From NCBI GenBank assembly GCA_041569895.1, contig JBFFXF010000243.1:1-11743 (forward strand): a stretch of DNA of 11,743 bases, written 5' to 3'. This document shows, one piece after another, positions 5,741 to 11,743 of this stretch. Position 1 is the first letter of the stretch, and every line of letters begins with the position of its first letter. Below the pieces are notes generated by a model. The model searched no databases. It was not told where the DNA came from and saw only the letters and a program-made list of their open reading frames with translations. A program made the position numbers and the translations under genes. This DNA is from JBFFXF01 sp041569895 (GTDB lineage: Bacteria; Planctomycetota; UBA8108; JACQVS01).

Positions 5741-7180
5741 ATGCACGCCAGCGAGCCCCACGAACCCGATCGACCCGACGGGCTGCCGCTCGATCCGACT
5801 CCCGAGGCGGTGCGCGAGCTCATCGACGCCGCGCGCGACCGGGTGATCGACTTCGTGCGATCGCTGCCCGGGCAACCGGCATGGTCGATCGAGAAGGCGG
5901 CGGACGCGCACGCGTGGGTCGACGAGCCGGCGCCCGAGACGCCCGGCGCGCTCGACGACCTCCTCGAGACCGTCTTCGAGCGCATCGTCCCGTGCGCGCT
6001 CAACACCGCCGGGCCGGGGTACCTGGCGTACGTCCCGGGCGGCGGGCTGGTCTCCGCCGCGGTCGCCGACCTCATCGCCGGCGTGGTCAACCGCTACGCG
6101 GGCGTCTGGGCCGCCGCTCCCGGCGCGGTCGAGCTCGAGACGCGTGCCCTGCGGTGGCTCGCCGAGATCATGGGGCTGCCCCGCGACGCGCTCGGCGTGC
6201 TCACCTCCGGGGGCTCGATGTCGAGCCTCCTGGCGGTGATCGCGGCGCGCGACGGAGCCCGGAAGAAGCGCATCTCCGGCACCTGGTACCTCTCCAGCGA
6301 GACCCACCACTGCATCTTCAAGGCGCTGCGCGTCGCCGGCATCGATCCGAACGCGGTGCGCACGGTGCCGGTCGACGAGCGGTACCGCATCCGGCTCGAC
6401 CTCCTGGAGAAGCAGATTCGCGCCGACCAGTGGCGTGGATTGCGTCCAGCGTTCATCTGCGGCAACGCCGGAACGGTGAACACGGGCGCCGTCGATCCGC
6501 TCGACGCGCTCGCCGACATCGCGGCGCGCCACTCGGCGTGGTTCCACGTCGACGGCGCGTACGGCGCGCTCTTCCGCCTGGTCGAGGCGTGTCTGGACAC
6601 GCTGAGCGGCATCGAGCGCGCGGACTCGATCGCGCTCGACCCCCACAAGGGCCTCTTTCTCCCCTACGGCCTCGGCGCGCTGCTGGTGCGCTCGACCGCG
6701 GCGCTCCGCGAGGCGTTCAGCAGCCACGCGTCGTACATGCCCGCGCTGCAGGACGGTGTCGAGCACGTCGACTTCTGCGAGCTCTCTCCCGAGCTCTCGA
6801 GAGACTGGCGCGGGCTGCGCCTCTGGCTGCCGCTCAAGCTGCACGGCATCCGCGCCTTTCGCGACGCGCTCGCCGAGCGACGCGCGCTCGCGGTCCACAT
6901 GCACGACACGCTGGCGAGCGAGCCGGACGTCGAGATCGCCGCGCCGCCCGAGCTCTCGCTCTTCGCGTTCAGGCGCCGATTCGGGGGCTGCCCGCTCGAG
7001 GAGGCGAACGCGCGCAACCGGGCGCTGCTCGAGCGCATCAACGAGCCGCGGCGCGTCTATCTCACCGGCACCGACATCGACGGTGTCTTCTGGATCCGCG
7101 TCTGCGTCCTCCACCTGAGGACCGATCGCGCGCGCGTCGACGAGGCGCTCGAGATCATCCGCCGGGCGCTGCGCGAGTGA
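5741..7180 (+). CDS. Group II PLP-dependent amino acid decarboxylase (aromatic-L-amino-acid decarboxylase family)
   Basis: A 479-residue cytoplasmic enzyme predicted to decarboxylate an L-amino acid, most likely aromatic, to the amine with pyridoxal phosphate. Visible signatures, numbered from the ATG at 5741, are the GPGYLAYVPGG loop, the VNRYAGVW segment, LTSGGSMSSL, His189 (the position that stacks on PLP in dopa decarboxylase), Asp271 in HVDGAYGA, and the Schiff-base Lys303 in DPHKGLFLPYG. Gly follows the Lys where many relatives have Trp. The length matches the family's usual 470-500 residues. A GTG three codons upstream (5732) is an equally possible start, since neither has a clear ribosome binding site. 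The gene follows the hypothetical gene by 37 bp. Related glutamate, tyrosine or aspartate decarboxylases and aldehyde-forming members share this fold, so the substrate is not determined. The stop lies 15 bp from the stop of the convergent FtsH-like gene. Confidence 0.88.
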   Translation: MHASEPHEPDRPDGLPLDPTPEAVRELIDAARDRVIDFVRSLPGQPAWSIEKAADAHAWVDEPAPETPGALDDLLETVFERIVPCALNTAGPGYLAYVPGGGLVSAAVADLIAGVVNRYAGVWAAAPGAVELETRALRWLAEIMGLPRDALGVLTSGGSMSSLLAVIAARDGARKKRISGTWYLSSETHHCIFKALRVAGIDPNAVRTVPVDERYRIRLDLLEKQIRADQWRGLRPAFICGNAGTVNTGAVDPLDALADIAARHSAWFHVDGAYGALFRLVEACLDTLSGIERADSIALDPHKGLFLPYGLGALLVRSTAALREAFSSHASYMPALQDGVEHVDFCELSPELSRDWRGLRLWLPLKLHGIRAFRDALAERRALAVHMHDTLASEPDVEIAAPPELSLFAFRRRFGGCPLEEANARNRALLERINEPRRVYLTGTDIDGVFWIRVCVLHLRTDRARVDEALEIIRRALRE

Positions 7181-7195
7181 GGCGCGGGGCGGGCG

Positions 7196-8683
7196 CTACG
7201 CCGTATCGACGACGCTGTGCGACCAGCGGTCGCCGACGAGCTCGCCCTGCTTGACCGCCTCGGTGCCGGCGCGCGGCACCACCTGCGCGATGTGCGACTT
7301 GGCGATCACGCGCTCGGTCCCCTCGCTCTCTCGCAGCTTGACGAAGTTGCCGTCGAGCCACACGAGCCGCCCCTCGGTGACGCTGCCGTCGCGCAAGGTG
7401 AGGCGCGCCTCGACGTTGCCGGTCGGCTGCGAGACCTGCGACGCGCTCTCGATCAGGATGGCGTCGAGCCGGTTGAAGACCGCCTCGCCCGATCCGGCCT
7501 TCTGGAGCGCCGACTCGAAGTGCTCCTGCGTGATGCTCGCCGCGCCGTTGCCGGCGCAGGCCTGCACGGCGATCAGCGCGGCCTCGTTGGCGAGGTTCTC
7601 GAGATCGGCGCCGGTGGCGCCGTCGGTGCGGTCGGCGATCTCCTCGAGCCGCACGTCGTCGGCGAGCGGCTTCTGTCGCGTGTGGATGCGCAGCATCTCG
7701 AGCCGGCCGTCGCGGTCGGGGACATCGACGGCGATGCGCAGGTCGAATCGTCCCGGTCGCAGGAGCGCGCTGTCGAGGACATCCGGCCGGTTGGTCGCGG
7801 CGATGACCACGACCCTGCCGTTGCGCTCGAATCCGTCGAGGGTCACCAGGAGCTGGTTCAGCGTCTGCTCGCGCTCGTCGTGGGAGCTGCCGATGCCCGA
7901 GCCGCGGCGGCGGCCGACGGCGTCGAGCTCGTCGATGAAGACGATCGCCGGCGCCGCCTTGCGCGCCTCGTCGAATGTGTCGCGCACGCGCGCAGCGCCG
8001 ACGCCGACGAAGATCTCGACGAACTCCGACGCCGACACGGAGAAGAACGGCACGCCGGCCTCGCCGGCCACCGCGCGCGCGATGAGCGTCTTGCCGCAGC
8101 CGGGCGCGCCGACGAGGAGCACGCCGTGCGGCAGGCGCACGCCGGCATCGATCCAGCGCTTCGGGCTCTTCAGGAAGTCGATGACCAGGCCCAGCTGCTC
8201 CTTGGCCGCCGCGTTGCCGCCGACGTCGGCGAAGGTGATGTCGTTCTCGGCGACTCGACGCGCCCGCGTCTTGCCGATGCTCATCACGCCGCCGGGGTTG
8301 CGCGCCTGCTTCGCGAGGAAAATGAAGAAGAGCAAGATGAGCGCCAGCGGTATGAGGATCAGCCCCCAGCGCGAGAGGAAGCCATCCGACTGCTCCTCGT
8401 AGCTGACCACCGCGCCGCGGCCGGAGAGCCGCTTGACGGTTTCGTCATCGACCTGGCCGATCGTGGTGTACGTGCGGCCATCGGCGAGCGCGAAGGTGAC
8501 CTCGTGGCCGCGCATCACCACGTGCACGATCTCGTCGGCCTCGACGTGCCGCAGGAAGGTCGAGAAATCCGTCGGCGCGCCGCCCTGGCCCGCCCCCTGA
8601 CGCGAGAGCGTGAAGATCACGGCGACGAGCAGGATGACGACCAGCCACCCGAGGGCCACGGACACCTTCTTGCGCTGCTTCAT
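7196..8683 (-). CDS. FtsH-like membrane AAA+ ATPase lacking the M41 peptidase, with Hfq/Sm-like C-terminal segment
   Basis: A 495-residue membrane AAA+ ATPase. It starts at ATG 8683 with GAGG five bases upstream; two GTG codons just before are less likely. Like FtsH, it has a membrane helix at 10-26, a periplasmic domain at about 38-98 (starting DFSTFLRHVE), a second helix at 107-123 and the linker GGVMSIGKTRAR. The ATPase is intact: Walker A GAPGCGKT (192-199), pore loop IFVGVG (224-229), Walker B IVFIDELD (247-254) with Asp251 and Glu252, and sensor/arginine fingers in ATNRPDVLD and LLRPGRFD (Arg309, Arg312). The lid ends near 396. FtsH then has about 240 residues with HEAGH and a zinc ligand; here only 99 follow, with no HExxH. 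Residues 423-470 resemble Hfq: TLRDGSVTEGRLVWLDGNFV, then AKSHIAQVVP, compared with Hfq's YKHAISTVVP. It is probably a hexameric unfoldase without proteolysis, perhaps RNA- or partner-binding. The M50 protease gene is divergent. Confidence 0.9.
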   Translation of the reverse strand: MKQRKKVSVALGWLVVILLVAVIFTLSRQGAGQGGAPTDFSTFLRHVEADEIVHVVMRGHEVTFALADGRTYTTIGQVDDETVKRLSGRGAVVSYEEQSDGFLSRWGLILIPLALILLFFIFLAKQARNPGGVMSIGKTRARRVAENDITFADVGGNAAAKEQLGLVIDFLKSPKRWIDAGVRLPHGVLLVGAPGCGKTLIARAVAGEAGVPFFSVSASEFVEIFVGVGAARVRDTFDEARKAAPAIVFIDELDAVGRRRGSGIGSSHDEREQTLNQLLVTLDGFERNGRVVVIAATNRPDVLDSALLRPGRFDLRIAVDVPDRDGRLEMLRIHTRQKPLADDVRLEEIADRTDGATGADLENLANEAALIAVQACAGNGAASITQEHFESALQKAGSGEAVFNRLDAILIESASQVSQPTGNVEARLTLRDGSVTEGRLVWLDGNFVKLRESEGTERVIAKSHIAQVVPRAGTEAVKQGELVGDRWSHSVVDTA

Positions 8684-8846
8684 CACCACCTCGCCTGGAC
8701 GGGATCGTTATCGGGACCGCCGCATCGGGGCGTCCGACCGGCGCGGAAGTGTAGCATCCGGGTGGAGAAGGAGCGACGTGCGCGTCGAAGTACGATGGGA
8801 GGCTGACGGGTCACCTCGACGGAAACGAGGATCTCGGAGGGAACCG
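8684..8846. promoter_or_regulatory. Divergent intergenic region between the FtsH-like and M50 peptidase genes
   Basis: These 163 bp must hold the promoters for both genes. On the minus strand, GATAAC (8706-8711) and TACACT (8747-8752) are possible -10 elements, but neither has a good -35 partner. On the plus strand an AAGGAG followed by GTG at 8778 could begin a longer form of the M50 protein. A second, better site, GGAGG at 8836-8840, leads to the GTG at 8847. No operator repeat is obvious. Confidence 0.4.
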
Positions 8847-9536
8847 GTGAGCGGCGGGATCGACGTCGGACTGGCGCTGATGTGCTACGTCGTGTTCGTC
8901 TTCTCGGTCGTTCTTCACGAGGCGGCGCACGCCTGGACGGCGCTGCGGCTCGGCGACGCGACGGCGTACCGGGGCGGCCAGGTGACTCTCGATCCGCTGC
9001 CGCACATCCGTCGCGAGCCGGTCGGCATGATCGTCGTGCCGGTCCTCGGCTTCCTGGCCGTCGGGTGGATGCTCGGCTGGGCGAGCGCGCCGTTCAATCC
9101 CTTCTGGGCGAGGAGCTACCCGAGGCGCGCCGCGCTGATGGCCCTCGCCGGGCCGCTCTCGAGCCTGCTGCTGGCGCTCGTCGCGGCGGTGCCGCTGAAG
9201 CTCGGCCTCGCGACGGGCGTCTTCCAGGCGCCGGCCTGCCCGGGACTGTTCGCGGTGGCGACGGCGTCGGGCGGGTGGCTCGACACGGTGGCGACACTGC
9301 TCGGTGTCACCTTCTCCCTCAACCTCGTGCTCTTCGCGTTCAACCTCGTCCCGGTGCCGCCGCTCGACGGCGGCGCCATCGTGCCGCTCTTCCTGAGCGA
9401 CACCGTGGCGCGGCGGTACCTCGATATCATCTACCAGCCCGCCTTCATGATCGCCGGCCTCGCCGCCGCCTGGTGGGCCTTCGGGTCGGTCTTCGGCCCG
9501 GTGCACGCCTTCGCCCTCGACGTGCTCTACGGCTGA
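8847..9536 (+). CDS. M50 family (site-2-protease type) intramembrane zinc metalloprotease
   Basis: A 229-residue polytopic membrane protease. The GTG at 8847 is chosen because GGAGGG sits six bases upstream and the first membrane helix starts within ten residues, as usual in this compact family. A GTG at 8778 with AAGGAG would add a 23-residue basic tail and is the alternative. The zinc site is HEAAH at 24-28 (His24, Glu25, His28) within the first hydrophobic segment. The third ligand is Asp174 in NLVPVPPLDGG (166-176). About five to six hydrophobic segments are visible. There is no PDZ domain, so it is not an RseP/RasP type; it resembles the short YwhC-like group. Such enzymes cut transmembrane helices or anchor peptides. 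The substrate is unknown. It is divergent from the FtsH-like ATPase and convergent with the secreted-protein gene, from which it is separated by a hairpin. Confidence 0.88.
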   Translation: MSGGIDVGLALMCYVVFVFSVVLHEAAHAWTALRLGDATAYRGGQVTLDPLPHIRREPVGMIVVPVLGFLAVGWMLGWASAPFNPFWARSYPRRAALMALAGPLSSLLLALVAAVPLKLGLATGVFQAPACPGLFAVATASGGWLDTVATLLGVTFSLNLVLFAFNLVPVPPLDGGAIVPLFLSDTVARRYLDIIYQPAFMIAGLAAAWWAFGSVFGPVHAFALDVLYG

Positions 9537-9582
9537 CCCGTGTTCTCGCGCCGTAACCGGGACGGGTACGGACCGGAAGAGA

Positions 9583-9621
9583 AACGGGAACGGGAAGCGT
9601 GCGCTGCCTCCCGTTCCCGTT
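9583..9621. terminator. Hexamer-derived inverted repeat, candidate bidirectional terminator
   Basis: The arms AACGGGAACGGGA (9583-9595) and TCCCGTTCCCGTT (9609-9621) are perfect 13-bp complements. The loop between them contains a further AGCG-TG-CGCT mini-stem (9596-9605). It lies between the convergent stops at 9536 and 9635, where a bidirectional terminator is expected. No T tract follows on either strand, so classical intrinsic termination is not assured. The arms are two copies of the same TCCCGT-type hexamer found at 51-62. Confidence 0.55.
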
Positions 9622-9634
9622 CCTGCCGACCGAT

Positions 9635-11386
9635 CTACTGCCGCAGACCCAGTCCGAGGAAGCGCTGGTCGCTCGGCGTGCCGCCGGGCTCGGCGTCACT
9701 CGCGAGGATGAACGACATGGCGTTCGGTCCGATGGCGCCCTTCAAGTCCGAGGCCGGGCCGCCGCCCGCGTCGTTGAACGTGACGATGCCGGTGGCGGAG
9801 TCGACGCTGTAGTCCTGCGGGAACGTCTGGGTCGTGATGACGCCCTCGCGGTTCTCGACGGTGGTCACCGTCGCGTTCCCCGCGCCGTCGAACTCGACCG
9901 AGAAGAAGCCCGAGAAGAATTCGGTCGACGTGCCGCCCGTGTAGACATCGCCGAAGTGGCCGCCGAAGTACGTGCCCTGGAGGCTCGCGTCGTTGAACGT
10001 GCTCGCCGGACTCTGGCGCACGAGGAAGCCGAACTGGTGGCGCGGCGAGTACGGACTGGAGAAGTCGAAGCAGATCGCCGCCGCGTCGCCGCTCTCGAGA
10101 ATGCCGCCCTCGAGCTCACCGGTCGCGTTGGTCATCGTGCCGTTGGCGTTGATCGTCAGCGTGTCGCTGAAGGGGTCCGCGAGTGACGTCGTCGGGCCCG
10201 TGACCGAGGGCGTGCCCGTCGGGTCGGTGACGACGAGCGAGTTCTCGTCGGCTGTCCCGGTGACACCGCCGAGGCCGTCGCCGGTGACGATGCCGAACGT
10301 GCTGCTGTAACTCATCGAGTCGGGTGCGCCGCCCGTGTACTCGCTTCCGTACGTGGTGAAGTAGAAGCCGCCGTTCAGGTTCGAGACCCCCGCGCCGGTC
10401 GCCTGGGAGACGCCGAAGACCATCAGGTGCGAGCTCTGACTGTCGTACATCGTCGCGACGATCATCGAGTTGTCGGAGGAGATCGCGCCGCGCATCGTCC
10501 CGGGCTCGCCGGTGGCGACCATCCAGAACGAGCCGTCCTCGTTGACTCCGTACCGACCGGAGGCGGTGGCGCTCGTGTCGAGCGCCCCGGTGCCGCCGCC
10601 GAGCAAGTCGAAGTCGTTCGACTCGCCGGACCAGCTCCAGGTGCCCGCACCGTCGAAGGTGAGCGTGCCGTGGCCCGACATGAAGGTCCAGTCAATGGTG
10701 TTGAAGCCCCCCATGCCGTCGTCCTCGAAGCGCTTGACGGTGTTGTACAGCACGACGTTGAAGGTCCCCGAGAGCTCCGAGGCGCTGTCGTTTTCCGAGA
10801 CGAAGAACATCTCCGGCGGCGCCAGGTCGTACGAGCCGCCGCCCTGATCCTCGAGCGTGTCGGTGACGACGAAGATCATCCGGAGCGTCGTCCGAGTCCC
10901 CCTGGCGATCTCGGCCGGCGAACCGAGGAGGAAGGGATTGCTCGAGGTGGCATCGCCGCCGCCCGGCCCGTTCGGCCGGCCACCCTCATCGTAGGTGGCG
11001 AAGTAGACCGTCATCTGCCCCGGCGCCGGTCCCGGCGGTCCGCTGACCACCTGGGCCTGGTTCGACAGCGACACCGGTGGATCCGGATGCGACCAGACGA
11101 GCGTCGTGCTCAGGGTCAGTCGCATCCAGTCGTACGTGCCGCTCGGCACGCTGGTCGCCTGCCCGAACGCGTTGTTGAACGTCGCCGGATCGGCGAGGTC
11201 GACGGCGAGTCCGCCCGAGTCCTCGAAGACCGTCACCCAGGTGGTGCCGTCGGTCGAGAGCTCCACCTCGTAGAGCGTGACACGGTACTCCGAGGGCGTG
11301 AAGTTCTGCGCCATCGCCATCCGGGCGCCGCACAAAACGAGGACGCTCGCGAGGAGCGCGTGAATCGTCTTCGTCCCTGTCTTCAT
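9635..11386 (-). CDS. Secreted protein with three 132-residue repeats
   Basis: A 583-residue exported protein of unknown function. The ATG at 11386 has AGGAGG eight bases upstream and begins a clear signal peptide (basic 2-6, hydrophobic 8-20, cleavage after AMA at 24-26). Residues 27-200 form a beta-rich N-terminal domain beginning FTPSEYRVTLYEVELSTDG. From 205 on, three copies of a unit start exactly 132 residues apart: LSGTF at 205, LNGGF at 337 and LQGTY at 469. Each has an LxGx[FY] start; the first and third continue with a strand ending FDGAG, and the second has GDGLGG there. Each then has a G-rich hairpin, a GxI/GxL turn, and ends near a [VL]xxxQ or RQ. The composition (Gly, Thr, Ser, Asp; few Lys and Cys) fits an extracellular beta-sandwich or beta-propeller-like protein. 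No anchor or sorting signal is seen at the C terminus. A small lipoprotein gene lies 37 bp upstream on the same strand, and the two are probably co-transcribed. Confidence 0.85.
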   Translation of the reverse strand: MKTGTKTIHALLASVLVLCGARMAMAQNFTPSEYRVTLYEVELSTDGTTWVTVFEDSGGLAVDLADPATFNNAFGQATSVPSGTYDWMRLTLSTTLVWSHPDPPVSLSNQAQVVSGPPGPAPGQMTVYFATYDEGGRPNGPGGGDATSSNPFLLGSPAEIARGTRTTLRMIFVVTDTLEDQGGGSYDLAPPEMFFVSENDSASELSGTFNVVLYNTVKRFEDDGMGGFNTIDWTFMSGHGTLTFDGAGTWSWSGESNDFDLLGGGTGALDTSATASGRYGVNEDGSFWMVATGEPGTMRGAISSDNSMIVATMYDSQSSHLMVFGVSQATGAGVSNLNGGFYFTTYGSEYTGGAPDSMSYSSTFGIVTGDGLGGVTGTADENSLVVTDPTGTPSVTGPTTSLADPFSDTLTINANGTMTNATGELEGGILESGDAAAICFDFSSPYSPRHQFGFLVRQSPASTFNDASLQGTYFGGHFGDVYTGGTSTEFFSGFFSVEFDGAGNATVTTVENREGVITTQTFPQDYSVDSATGIVTFNDAGGGPASDLKGAIGPNAMSFILASDAEPGGTPSDQRFLGLGLRQ

Positions 11387-11423
11387 GGTCGATTCCTCCT
11401 GTGTTCGTTCTCGTCCCGCGCGC

Positions 11424-11546
11424 TCACGCGCTCCCGCCGCTGACGGTGACCTTGCCCGGATCGGAGCTGCTGCCTCCTCCGCTGCAGCCCCCGAGCACGG
11501 CGACGACACAGACGAACCCCAAGACGACGAGAACCTTCCTGAGCAT
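11424..11546 (-). CDS. Very small lipoprotein (40 residues)
   Basis: This frame encodes MLRKVLVVLGF, then a hydrophobic stretch, a lipobox VLGGC with Cys21 as lipidated residue, and a tail of only 19 residues rich in Gly and Ser (GGGSSSDPGKVTVSGGSA). The ribosome binding site GGAGGA lies four bases before the ATG. The signal peptide fills half the protein, so the mature form would be a lipid-anchored peptide of 20 residues. It ends 37 bp before the start of the secreted three-repeat protein on the same strand, which suggests one transcript. It was found by reading the minus strand upstream of that gene. Its shortness lowers certainty, but signal, lipobox and ribosome site all agree. It may be a membrane tether, a degenerate lipoprotein remnant or an accessory to the downstream protein. 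Confidence 0.7.
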   Translation of the reverse strand: MLRKVLVVLGFVCVVAVLGGCSGGGSSSDPGKVTVSGGSA

Positions 11547-11710
11547 GTGATCCTCCGAAAACCCTGCGAACGGTTGACAACCCCTCACAGGCTGATCGGG
11601 ACAGTGTCGGGAGGACTTGAGCGCGGTGGAGTTGAGGAATCTTTATGCGGCGGGAGAAACCAGAGGGTGAGGTGGGTGTTGAGGCGGAGGATTGAGGCGG
11701 AGGTCGGAGA
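11547..11710. promoter_or_regulatory. Upstream region of the lipoprotein / secreted-protein pair
   Basis: These bases should carry the promoter for the minus-strand pair. Two short perfect palindromes are present: GGTTGACAACC (11572-11582) and GACAGTGTC (11600-11608), with centres 27 bp apart. They could be operator sites, although both are short. No convincing -35/-10 pair is seen on the minus strand. A TTGACA on the plus strand (11574-11579) has no -10 partner. Two copies of TTGAGGCGGAGG (11679-11690, 11692-11703) lead into the heptamer array. Confidence 0.3.
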
Positions 11711-11743
11711 CAGAGAGCAGAGAGCAGAGAGCAGAGAGCAGAG
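11711..11743. repeat. CAGAGAG heptamer tandem array, right, running off the window
   Basis: Four exact CAGAGAG units and a partial fifth, cut by the window edge, so the true length is unknown. The unit differs from the left array (296-370) only at the seventh base and has the same orientation. No reading frame is implied. Confidence 0.88.

Noticed and set aside
4122..7180. Amine natural-product cluster (methyltransferase plus amino acid decarboxylase)
   Set aside because: No other biosynthetic, transport or resistance gene is present. The methyltransferase is coupled to the CxxCxG gene rather than to the decarboxylase, and the two enzymes are separated by an unrelated gene.
7181..7195. Terminator between the convergent decarboxylase and FtsH-like genes
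   Set aside because: Only 15 bp separate the two stops, with no stem of useful length and no T tract. Any termination must occur inside the opposing gene.
7196..7498. Frameshifted or broken M41 peptidase domain downstream of the AAA module
   Set aside because: The C-terminal segment has its own coherent composition and Sm-like pattern, no HExxH is seen, and the DNA beyond the stop is fully occupied by the convergent decarboxylase gene. A simple frameshift cannot explain the missing domain.
8778..8846. GTG at 8778 with AAGGAG as the start of the M50 gene
   Set aside because: It would add a basic 23-residue tail without family support. The GTG at 8847 has an equally good or better ribosome site at ideal spacing and gives the usual short N terminus. 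It is kept as an alternative only.

Overview
The window is about 70% GC by eye, with third codon positions that are almost all G or C, and it comes from a bacterium. It shows no mobile element, prophage, tRNA or rRNA. Three things suggest a large-genome, high-GC, Gram-negative lineage such as Acidobacteriota or Myxococcota-like deltaproteobacterial groups, probably uncultured: lipoproteins with signal peptides, a mitochondrial-type 3-hydroxyacyl-CoA dehydrogenase, and intergenic hexamer and heptamer arrays. The exact phylum cannot be fixed from the sequence.

Layout. Positions 1-408 are gene-free and made almost entirely of short tandem arrays (hexamers, then a CAGAGAN heptamer array). A minus-strand pair follows: an ARPP-1-like lipoprotein (409-1392) preceded by an HSD10-type short-chain dehydrogenase (1553-2320). 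A short divergent region separates these from a plus-strand run of four genes. These are a secreted, membrane-anchored protein with about ten CxxCxG zinc-ribbon motifs (2440-4119), a class I methyltransferase starting 2 bp after it (4122-4799), an unrecognised helical protein (4939-5703), and a group II PLP-dependent amino acid decarboxylase (5741-7180).

Convergent with the decarboxylase, only 15 bp away, is a FtsH-like membrane AAA+ ATPase (7196-8683). It keeps both membrane segments, the periplasmic domain and the whole ATPase module. The zinc-peptidase domain is gone and is replaced by about 100 residues containing an Hfq/Sm-like segment. It shares a 163-bp divergent region with a minimal M50 (site-2-protease type) intramembrane peptidase (8847-9536). 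A hairpin built from inverted hexamer repeats separates that gene from a minus-strand pair: a 40-residue lipoprotein (11424-11546) followed by a secreted protein with three 132-residue repeats (9635-11386). The right edge of the window runs into another CAGAGAN heptamer array.

How the genes work together. Most neighbours look like independent housekeeping or accessory genes. The most interesting unit is the divergent pair of a peptidase-less FtsH-like ATPase and an M50 protease. The ATPase-plus-Sm-like architecture is the best candidate in this window for something not well described. The next strongest items are the CxxCxG membrane protein coupled to a methyltransferase, and the three-repeat secreted protein with its tiny lipoprotein partner.
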